Assembly (NCBI GenBank): GCA_017601225.1
Contig: JAFNIX010000021.1
Coordinates: 1 to 34,753, forward strand
DNA length: 34,753 nt
Source: Candidatus Brockarchaeota archaeon
GTDB lineage: Archaea; Thermoproteota; EX4484-205; JAAOZP01
Direction of reading: 5' to 3'
Shown here: positions 10,126-16,271 of the stretch, piece after piece
How positions within the stretch are numbered: the first letter of the stretch is position 1
Layout: the number at the start of each line of letters is the position of its first letter
Program-made: the position numbers and the translations under genes
The notes under the pieces: model-generated
Told to the model about the DNA's origin: nothing
The model's database searches: none
The model's input: only the letters and a program-made list of their open reading frames with translations

Positions 10126-10866
10126 CTAGCTTCTCCACTTTACAAACTTCCATTCTCTTTCCCTCTTCAGCTTTTCAGCTTCATCCTGAGTAAGGACAAC
10201 AAAGCAAAAGTCGTCTCCTGGGAGCCAGTAGTATTGATATCCAGTATCCCTAATCAGCTCATTTATCTTCTTCACGGTAGGTTCTAATATGAGATAATCA
10301 TCTTTGCAATAAAAATCAACACTACACATCTTCCCCTCAAACTTAAAGGATACGCTGACCCTGCACCAATATTCGCAACTATCATCATATAGGTACTTCT
10401 TTAAATCCGAAGGAGTCTTTCCCCTTCCTTCGCTCCACTCCTCCCTTATATCTTCTGGTATAAGAAGCCCTCTCGAGATCCTCGCGAGTCTTCTCATTAG
10501 ATAGATACCCATGTCCTTGGAAGGATCAGTTTCCGGATTTTCGATAAGAATCCTCTTCTTATCAAAAGAGGCCAGTTCAAAATCGACATTGAAATCGCTC
10601 GCTCTCATCCACTCTTCTTCATTTTTCTCTAGAGATTCTTTCAGAATTTCTCCATACGGTTTTGTCCTAAAATACTTTTTAAAGTACTCCTCCCCCTTCT
10701 TTTCCTTTATCTCCTCGAGGAACCATTGAGGCTCATAGTCAATATCTCCGTTAAGGATCCTCTCCAGTATTTTCCCTGCTGATAAGTTCAAGTAATCCTG
10801 AAAGAAATCCAGCTTCCTGAGATACTCTATTGAATCTAAAAGCCTTTTCTTAACTCTCGGGTCCAC
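10126..10866 (-). CDS. acidic cytosolic protein, candidate immunity protein
   Basis: I do not recognise the family. The 246-residue product is highly charged (Glu/Lys/Asp-rich), has no signal peptide or membrane segment, and ends with GYQYYWLPGDDFCFVVLTQ and a basic tail. The GTG start is chosen because a TATA box (TTATAAG on the minus strand, 10891-10897) is centred 28 bases upstream, which fits a leaderless message. It lies tail-to-tail with the giant surface protein, 53 bases from its stop. It shares the low GC of that protein's last 1.2 kb rather than the high GC of its front. Toxin genes with exchangeable tails usually carry a matching immunity gene next to the tail, and position and composition suggest that role. 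The opposite orientation is unusual for such a pair. Function is inferred. Confidence 0.6.
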   Translation of the reverse strand: MDPRVKKRLLDSIEYLRKLDFFQDYLNLSAGKILERILNGDIDYEPQWFLEEIKEKKGEEYFKKYFRTKPYGEILKESLEKNEEEWMRASDFNVDFELASFDKKRILIENPETDPSKDMGIYLMRRLARISRGLLIPEDIREEWSEGRGKTPSDLKKYLYDDSCEYWCRVSVSFKFEGKMCSVDFYCKDDYLILEPTVKKINELIRDTGYQYYWLPGDDFCFVVLTQDEAEKLKREREWKFVKWRS

Positions 10867-10890
10867 AATAAATATTGCTGTAACTGAAGC

Positions 10891-10897
10891 TTATAAG
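10891..10897 (-). promoter_or_regulatory. TATA box of the candidate immunity gene
   Basis: TTATAAG is centred 28 bases before the GTG at 10866. It supports a leaderless transcript and the choice of that start. Confidence 0.5.
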
Positions 10898-10969
10898 TGC
10901 TTATTAAGCGGCACTCGGAAGTGACCTGTCAGAAAACAATAAAAGAGGGTAGAAGTATGGTTCTGCAGA

Positions 10970-11092
10970 GCCGGGGTGGCAGAGCGCGGTAATGCGCTGG
11001 GCTCGAGTGCACGCTAGTGGAGAAACCCAGTTCCCCTCCTCGGGGAGCGCAGGTTCGAAAGTCTCTAAAGGCCGGCAATCCTGCCCCCGGCG
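10970..11092 (+). tRNA. tRNA-Ser(CGA) with two introns
   Basis: Acceptor GCCGGGG (10970-10976) pairs with CCCCGGC (11085-11091), and the discriminator is G. A 3-bp D-stem GCA/TGC, anticodon stem CTGGG/CCCAG and a long variable arm (CCCC-TCCT-GGGG type) mark tRNA-Ser. The anticodon CGA is read from loop CTCGA. The loop is interrupted by about 17 extra bases after position 37, the canonical intron site. A second insertion of about 19 bases lies in the T-loop, after TTCGAA (around 11060-11078), between T-stem strands GCAGG and CCTGC. Exact splice points are ambiguous by a base or two. CCA is not encoded. An AACAATAAAAG TATA-like box lies about 30 bases upstream. Confidence 0.9.
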
Positions 11093-11137
11093 CCTAAGCT
11101 TAAATTTAAGTTAGTCTACTGATGATAAGGAGGAGAA

Positions 11138-11242
11138 ATGGATAATAGTCCTCCTTTCTATGAATGCTCAAGGAGAAGACTACATGTCCTTTCCCTTATC
11201 CTTACAAGCCTTCTGGCATTATGTCTGGTGTTGCTCTATTAA
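11138..11242 (+). CDS. 34-residue membrane anchor ending at an in-frame TAA; detached N-terminus of the next gene
   Basis: ATG follows a strong ribosome-binding site (AAGGAGG, 11127-11133 region). The peptide begins MDNSPPFYECSRRR, and a hydrophobic helix (LHVLSLILTSLLALCLVLLY) runs straight into TAA at 11240-11242. The same frame continues for ten codons without another stop and joins the ATG of the transglutaminase-like gene at 11270. Together they would form a normal signal-anchored extracellular enzyme. The stop is therefore a nonsense mutation or a sequencing error, unless the short anchor is a separate protein. Confidence 0.65.
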   Translation: MDNSPPFYECSRRRLHVLSLILTSLLALCLVLLY

Positions 11243-11269
11243 TATAACGACCTTTACTCAAAATATCGA

Positions 11270-12094
11270 ATGCTTAACGAAGAATACCTGGTGCTTTCTT
11301 TAAGCGTCAAAAACCTTACGGCTGTTCGCGATTCTCTTATAGTTGAGTTAAACCATCTTGAAAACAATCTTTCTCTTTTGAAGATGTTGAATGCTTATTT
11401 GAAGAAATCATATGATAATCTCGTCCTAAGTCGAACGCTTTCGGAAACGCTTAAAGGCAGTCATCTGCTCTGGGATTACTATGACATGGTCAGGAGTTTT
11501 TATAGGGATGGTAAACTAAATATAACCATGACCAGGTTCATGGCTGACTTGGCTAAACACAATTTGGGTAGAACCTATTGCCCCCTCGAGGATCCCTATT
11601 TTCAGATTACAGGAGAGCACAGCTGGACTACAGTAATGCGCAAGTTAGAGGCAGTTTATACCCTTATAGGCATTAAACCTGAAGATGCTCCTATTGAGAG
11701 GATTAAGAAAATACTTCAGTTTATAAACGATAATGTTCGCTATCAAGTAGACTACGATAACGTATTCCTATCGCCTCTGGAAACGCTCATATTCGGATCT
11801 GGTGATTGTGATGATTACACCATACTCGCAGCAACGCTTTTCGAAATGGCTGAGATAGACGCGGCTGTCGCCATCGGAACGTTTGCCTACGCTAATAAAA
11901 CAATTGGTCATACGATGGTGCTGGTACATATGGATACTCTAGGTCCATACGGGTTCCACTCCTATGAGGATTTGACTGACATGGGCCTCTCTCTAGGGAA
12001 ATGGATCTTAATAGAATCCCAAAACACGATAGATAAACAATACGATCCGGACTGGTTTAGCCACTGGATGCTTGAAACGGCTGTTGATGTCTAG
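11270..12094 (+). CDS. transglutaminase-like cysteine protease/hydrolase domain protein
   Basis: The 274-residue product contains a transglutaminase-like papain-fold domain. The catalytic Cys lies in GSGDCDDYTILAATL (Cys180), the His in IGHTMVLVH (His214), and the third acidic residue is probably Glu249 in WILIESQ. The first 90 residues are helical and coiled-coil-like. In archaea such domains are commonly exported, anchored proteins acting on extracellular protein or cell-surface substrates. The annotated start lacks a ribosome-binding site. The true start is probably the ATG at 11138, which has one, but an in-frame TAA separates it from this segment. If the stop is real, the enzyme would lack its membrane anchor and probably be non-functional or misplaced. 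Confidence 0.8.
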   Translation: MLNEEYLVLSLSVKNLTAVRDSLIVELNHLENNLSLLKMLNAYLKKSYDNLVLSRTLSETLKGSHLLWDYYDMVRSFYRDGKLNITMTRFMADLAKHNLGRTYCPLEDPYFQITGEHSWTTVMRKLEAVYTLIGIKPEDAPIERIKKILQFINDNVRYQVDYDNVFLSPLETLIFGSGDCDDYTILAATLFEMAEIDAAVAIGTFAYANKTIGHTMVLVHMDTLGPYGFHSYEDLTDMGLSLGKWILIESQNTIDKQYDPDWFSHWMLETAVDV

Positions 12095-12359
12095 AGTTCC
12101 CTACCTATTTGGGTTTGGAACCAAAGGGCATGCGTTACTACCAACGTTTACCTTAGAAGATTAGGCAACTTCTGCTCAGCCTATCACTTCAAGGTCTTTG
12201 GCTTGATATGAAGTGATTGACTACGTTAAGTATGATTTCTGAATTCTTAGCTCCCTGAAGTTCAACAATGCTTTCACTCTAGTTCAAAATTAATAAGAAT
12301 TAGCAAGAATAACAGTTTTTAATTTTTTAGCTCCTTGTTTTATCAATCGATTCCCTTGG

Positions 12360-13259
12360 TTATTTATACTCTAATATTCTAAAGTTAGCTATGCTGTGAA
12401 ATTGGGCATCTTTCTGAGATAATTGTCCAAGATATTTCAATTTACTGTTATAATATGTAAGACCTTTGCCCTCTTCTAGAATTAGATAAACAGGCTCTCC
12501 GGTTAGTGTCGGTATGTACTTGATAAGTTTATAGAAAGGAATTAGCCTAGCCCGTAGGACTTTGCCATCAATCGCAGAATTAACAAGATTCCCCAATTTG
12601 GAGATCACTTTTCCTTTACTTATCCATTTTGGCTGAATCACATTGAACAATAAATCCTCTCTGTTGAACCTTCGCCAAAGAAAGAGTGTCGGGACATATA
12701 GTTCCTTACAAATTTTTTCTATGATTTTAGAACCAATTGCATGCGTAAGCTTCTCTGCAGCTAAGAAGTATCGGCGTCCAAGGTCAATCGATTCTTTGCA
12801 ATGAGGACTACAGGGAATATGAGGGACTATCTTTAACCAAATCGGTAACTTGGAGACCACTCCTTGAACGATTAAGCTCTCAAGAAACGCATACCTGGAA
12901 TCTATTCCCTTTTTTCTAAGATCTGCTACTCGTCTTACACAACATAAAGGATAACCGAATGCCAATCCCTCCTGAATCGTCCTATCCACGATTGTCGGTA
13001 GGCTTTCAACATTTCTCAATTTGACTATGGCCTCATCATGTTTCCACAGCAAAACTAGTGCCCATCCTCCCTTGTAATAAAGAAACCTTCCTTGGTTGAC
13101 GACCCTTGACTTTATGCGAAGCGAACTGAGCAAGGATTGGAGTTTGTCTAAATAGGAAAGTGATACAGAGATCGTTGATAAGGGTTTTACTTCATCGTAT
13201 ACAGCAGCTAATGAAAAAAAGTCTATTATACTATTAAACCATTCGTCTAGCGGTTGCAT
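12360..13259 (-). CDS. Cys-pair protein resembling DUF483
   Basis: The product is cytosolic, 299 residues from the start chosen here. Diagnostic motifs are FGYPLCCVRR (Cys106-Cys107) and HIPCSPHCKES (about 147-157), the conserved Cys pattern I associate with the uncharacterised DUF483 family. The Cys cluster could bind a metal or an iron-sulfur centre. An ATG 45 bases further upstream (13304) overlaps a TATA element (TTCTTAAATATGG on the minus strand). I therefore prefer the ATG at 13259, preceded by GAGGCG. It is divergently transcribed from the ribbon-helix-helix regulator, and its promoter shares the CTTAAATAT core with that gene and the peptide gene. It may therefore belong to the same peptide-modification cluster. 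Biochemical role unknown. Confidence 0.65.
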   Translation of the reverse strand: MQPLDEWFNSIIDFFSLAAVYDEVKPLSTISVSLSYLDKLQSLLSSLRIKSRVVNQGRFLYYKGGWALVLLWKHDEAIVKLRNVESLPTIVDRTIQEGLAFGYPLCCVRRVADLRKKGIDSRYAFLESLIVQGVVSKLPIWLKIVPHIPCSPHCKESIDLGRRYFLAAEKLTHAIGSKIIEKICKELYVPTLFLWRRFNREDLLFNVIQPKWISKGKVISKLGNLVNSAIDGKVLRARLIPFYKLIKYIPTLTGEPVYLILEEGKGLTYYNSKLKYLGQLSQKDAQFHSIANFRILEYK

Positions 13260-13301
13260 CTTTCTCGCGCCTCTTTTAATAACATTTGGTTGCGACTTTA
13301 C

Positions 13302-13311
13302 CATATTTAAG
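13302..13311 (-). promoter_or_regulatory. TATA element of the DUF483-like gene, CTTAAATATG
   Basis: CTTAAATATG reads on the minus strand and includes the upstream ATG as part of the box. This argues that translation starts further in, at 13259. The core is identical to boxes at 13451-13463 and 16043-16055. Confidence 0.5.
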
Positions 13312-13450
13312 AATTTGAGAAGAGAAGAAATCTATATACATTGCTATCAAAGCGCCCATTTGAAGGGTCTTCTGATAAAAATCAGTAGCCAATGATGATT
13401 TATTAGGGAACTACACATCTATTTCGGAGATGGTAACCTTAATGAAGAGT

Positions 13451-13463
13451 AAAGCTTAAATAT
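13451..13463 (+). promoter_or_regulatory. promoter box AAAGCTTAAATAT of the regulator/ABC operon
   Basis: The 13-base string is identical to the one upstream of the Cys-rich peptide gene (16043-16055). Its spacing to the ATG at 13486 (35 bases from the first base) matches that of the peptide gene (34 bases), which supports leaderless starts for both. Confidence 0.55.
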
Positions 13464-13485
13464 TAGTCATTTCATTTTGATGATA

Positions 13486-13917
13486 ATGGTGATTTCGGTG
13501 ACAGATGTGACTATCCGGGACATTGATGATCAAGTTTATAGGGAATTTTCTGCTGAAGCCCGTAGACAGAATAAATCAATTGGAGAACTAATAACCGAGG
13601 CTATGCGCCAGTATCTTAGGGGGCTACAGCCGCCCGCGTCGAGCTATGTCATTTCAGAGATTTTCCGACTGAGCGTTTCGAAGAAAGATCTGGAAGAACT
13701 CGGAATGCCGGTCACTTTTGATAGGATTGTACACCTGATTTTTGAAGATGACGTGGACTTTGCTACTTTTGAGAAATTTGTCGCAGAAATCTCCCGCTGC
13801 GATATTGTGGAGCTACCCAGAGGACTGCCAAAATTACGAGTTATTAAGAAATGTAAGAACAGTAGTGTTCGTTTTCGAGGAGAGAAGAGTGGTTTCCAGC
13901 CTTGGAATATGCGATAG
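13486..13917 (+). CDS. ribbon-helix-helix transcription regulator with C-terminal extension
   Basis: The N-terminal 45 residues have the Arc/CopG ribbon-helix-helix pattern: a short strand (VTDVTIRDI), then helices DQVYREFSAEARRQ and SIGELITEAMRQYL. Such proteins dimerise and insert the strand into the major groove. The remaining 95 residues are acidic and of unknown role, possibly effector sensing. In-frame TTG, ATG and ATG starts lie at 13477, 13480 and 13486; I chose the last from promoter spacing. It overlaps the ABC ATPase start by 16 bases and heads that operon. It probably controls the exporter and, through the shared box, the peptide gene and the divergent DUF483-like gene. The regulatory target is inferred. 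Confidence 0.75.
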   Translation: MVISVTDVTIRDIDDQVYREFSAEARRQNKSIGELITEAMRQYLRGLQPPASSYVISEIFRLSVSKKDLEELGMPVTFDRIVHLIFEDDVDFATFEKFVAEISRCDIVELPRGLPKLRVIKKCKNSSVRFRGEKSGFQPWNMR

Positions 13918-14972
13918 AAACCTTTAATCTGACCAGAGAATTTCATGTGAGGCGTTGGCGGAACGTGAGTTTTTGGGATTTCCCGGATAATCCAGGATCT
14001 TTCTTTCAACGCCTCTTCTACTCCCTATCCGGTAGGGGATCAACACCCCTTAGGATCACGGCTGTTGATAATGTGAACTTTACCGTACGGAGGGGCGAAA
14101 TCATGGGCTTATTGGGGCCCAATGGTTCGGGGAAGAGCACCCTCTTAAAACTCTTGGCTTGCTTGATCCTCCCATCTAAGGGAACAGCATCGATCCTGGG
14201 CTATGATATTGTGAAAGAGCCCTCAAGGGCTATAGAACAAGTAAATTTTGTCCCGGGATTATTAACGGGAGGCATTTGGATTAGCAACAGGCTATCTGCG
14301 AGGCAGAACCTCGAGCATTATGCAAACCTCTTCAGACTAAGTCGTGCTGATGTAGACCGAGCTCTTGAGCTATCGGGTCTTGCAGATAGGGCTGATGAAC
14401 GGGCAGCGACCTTTTCATCTGGAATGATAGCCAGATTGATGCTTGCAATCGGGCTTTTAAGGAATACTCCAGTATTCTTGATGGACGAGCCCACCGCTGG
14501 AATAGATCCACAGGGCGCTAAAGAAATCAGGCAATATCTTAAAGATCACCTCTGTAAACGGCTGGGTATCACGATTCTAATGGCCACTCACAATGTGTCG
14601 GAAGCTCAAGATCTTTTCGACCGAGTCTGTATCATGAATAAAGGCCGAATAATAGCAATCGATACCGTTCAAAATCTAATCCGCTCAATTTCGGAAGTTG
14701 AAACGATAAGGATTGATGCTAAAAATATTAATCAAGACCTCATTAAGCGGCTGGAAAGAATTGATGGAGTGGATCGAGTCGCAATAATGTTTCAAGATCC
14801 GCAGGAGGCACGTGGGACCATAAGAATTCACACAAAAGATCATAGAGAGGTTCTCCCCCGGGCAATAGATCTATCAATTAAGGAATATGATTTGAAGATA
14901 GAATTTGTAGAAATCAGCCAACCCGACCTCGAAGACGTCTTCATCAATTTAACCGGGAGTGCGTTGGAATAA
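13902..14972 (+). CDS. ABC transporter ATP-binding protein (peptide exporter candidate)
   Basis: This is the nucleotide-binding subunit of an ABC-2-type exporter, 356 residues. Walker A GPNGSGKST is at 72-80, the signature is the variant FSSGMIARL at 171-179, Walker B VFLMDEP is at 191-197, and a switch His lies in MATHNVSEAQ. A C-terminal domain of about 110 residues follows, as in DrrA/CcmA-like drug and polysaccharide exporters. The N-terminus has a 35-residue insert (WDFPDNPGSFFQRLF region) before the first strand of the P-loop sheet. Translation starts at TTG inside the end of the regulator gene, and the stop abuts the permease ATG with no gap. It probably powers export of the modified peptide encoded 1 kb downstream. 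Confidence 0.92.
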   Translation: MEYAIETFNLTREFHVRRWRNVSFWDFPDNPGSFFQRLFYSLSGRGSTPLRITAVDNVNFTVRRGEIMGLLGPNGSGKSTLLKLLACLILPSKGTASILGYDIVKEPSRAIEQVNFVPGLLTGGIWISNRLSARQNLEHYANLFRLSRADVDRALELSGLADRADERAATFSSGMIARLMLAIGLLRNTPVFLMDEPTAGIDPQGAKEIRQYLKDHLCKRLGITILMATHNVSEAQDLFDRVCIMNKGRIIAIDTVQNLIRSISEVETIRIDAKNINQDLIKRLERIDGVDRVAIMFQDPQEARGTIRIHTKDHREVLPRAIDLSIKEYDLKIEFVEISQPDLEDVFINLTGSALE

Positions 14973-15848
14973 ATGAGCGAAAGAATCGGACATTTCGGCA
15001 TTAGGAAGCACTTGGAGATAATCCTCAATTTTATGAGGCAAAATATTCAAGCAAGATATTTCTGGATTCAATGGTCACTTCCATTCAGAATTGCTAATCT
15101 AGCGGTCGGCGTAGCTATATGGTTTTTCTTTGGATCAATTTTCAGAGGTAGTAATATCCTTGACGCATACGGAGGCGATTTTATGTCCTATCTCATTTTG
15201 GGCCTGGCTGTGAATACAGTCCTCTCTCATAGTTTAAATGGCTACTACAATGCGGTGAGCAGCGCCTACACGGGCGCCATAGAAAGCGGAGGCAGTAGGA
15301 TAACTATGATGGACTACATAATGCTTGCTCGAATACCAGTTACGACCTACATTATTGCCCAAGTGGCTGATGGTTACCTAGAGAGTTTCGCAGACCTAAT
15401 AGCATATCTGGTAATAGGGTTATGTTTCTTCAAAGTCCAAATAAAGTTCACCTCCAATTTACCAATTGCTCTTCTTGCCTTAGTGTTGGGCATCATCGGG
15501 ACCAGCGGGCTGGGGCTTATCTCTGCCAGTATGTTCTGGTTAATAAATGCAAGGGCCTCAAATGAACCCATCAGGTGGGTGCTCAATCTCCTAACAAGCA
15601 TTCTAGCGGGGGTTTACTTCCCACCATCGCTACTACCCTCCAATATTCAATTGCTTTCATATTGTCTGCCCCAAACCTTCACCTTGATCATAGTAAGACG
15701 CGCATTATTAACCACCAGCCCATGGGAGGATCTGGCCCCATACATCGGCGTGCTCATTCTCTTCTCAATCGTCCTTTGCTATATCGGTCTCCGTATGTTC
15801 AGATATTCCCTAGAAGTAGGAAAAAAGAAAGCAACGATCTGGAGCTAG
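14973..15848 (+). CDS. ABC-2 type permease
   Basis: The membrane subunit partners the ATPase immediately upstream (stop and start are contiguous). Its 291 residues contain six predicted membrane segments: about 28-50, 65-85, 110-135, 145-170, 175-200 and 250-272. The loop before the last helices reads GVYFPPSLLP, typical of ABC-2 permeases. Members of this family export drugs, polysaccharides and peptides, including bacteriocins. No dedicated peptidase domain is present in either subunit, so leader removal would need a separate protease; a TldD-like protein is encoded nearby. Confidence 0.9.
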   Translation: MSERIGHFGIRKHLEIILNFMRQNIQARYFWIQWSLPFRIANLAVGVAIWFFFGSIFRGSNILDAYGGDFMSYLILGLAVNTVLSHSLNGYYNAVSSAYTGAIESGGSRITMMDYIMLARIPVTTYIIAQVADGYLESFADLIAYLVIGLCFFKVQIKFTSNLPIALLALVLGIIGTSGLGLISASMFWLINARASNEPIRWVLNLLTSILAGVYFPPSLLPSNIQLLSYCLPQTFTLIIVRRALLTTSPWEDLAPYIGVLILFSIVLCYIGLRMFRYSLEVGKKKATIWS

Positions 15849-16042
15849 AAAGAGAGAAGTTCGTGCGTTAGCTAATGAATTTGAATTGTTTCGGCCAGTT
15901 GACCAAAAGTTCTTTTCCCACCGATGTTCTCAAATACCGTTTCTCATCGAATTAATCTGAAAAGTAGTGTTAAATCCCCTGATGATAAAAGAGGCTTAAG
16001 TTCACTCTTCCGCCCTTTTCATCGGATTTGATTGGCGAAGGA

Positions 16043-16055
16043 AAAGCTTAAATAT
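16043..16055 (+). promoter_or_regulatory. promoter box AAAGCTTAAATAT of the Cys-rich peptide gene
   Basis: It is identical over 13 bases to the box before the regulator gene. The TATA centre lies about 27 bases before the ATG at 16077, consistent with a leaderless transcript starting at that codon. Confidence 0.6.
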
Positions 16056-16076
16056 GCCTTTTTGAAAATATGAAGT

Positions 16077-16262
16077 ATGGAGAACTTGGAGAGAAAGAGA
16101 AAAATAAATCAGTTGAGTCCTTCAGAAAAAGCAATGAGAATGGAATTCATAGCAGCGCTAGAAAGTTTGGCATCTGGTTCTGCGGCTGCTTGTACTCCGG
16201 GAACTTGTGGCACTGGAAATTGCGAGGCTGGTTACTGCGTATCAGGAAGGGTTATAACATAA
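16077..16262 (+). CDS. Cys-rich RiPP precursor peptide candidate with four CxxGx pentads
   Basis: The product has 61 residues. The first about 37 form a charged, helical leader-like segment (MENLERKRK, then SPSEKAMRMEFIAALESL), followed by a small-residue linker ASGSAAA. The end is a regular array, CTPGT, CGTGN, CEAGY and CVSGR. Cysteines 39, 44, 49 and 54 are spaced exactly five apart, with Gly at the fourth place of each unit. The tail is VIT. There is no signal peptide. This leader-plus-core layout is that of peptides modified by radical SAM enzymes, such as thioether-bridged sactipeptides or ranthipeptides. Nine bases separate it from the TldD-like gene, and a radical SAM/SPASM gene follows. 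An overlapping frame from ATG 16070 has no such organisation and is rejected. Precursor role is inferred but well supported by context. Confidence 0.75.
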   Translation: MENLERKRKINQLSPSEKAMRMEFIAALESLASGSAAACTPGTCGTGNCEAGYCVSGRVIT

Positions 16263-16271
16263 AAAAGACAA

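Noticed and set aside
11240..11242. Recoded stop codon
   Set aside because: The codon is TAA. Pyrrolysine uses TAG and selenocysteine TGA, so a mutation or sequence error is more likely.
15960..16030. C/D box small RNA (TGATGAT-like element near 15979)
   Set aside because: No convincing D box or paired C'/D' elements at the right spacing.
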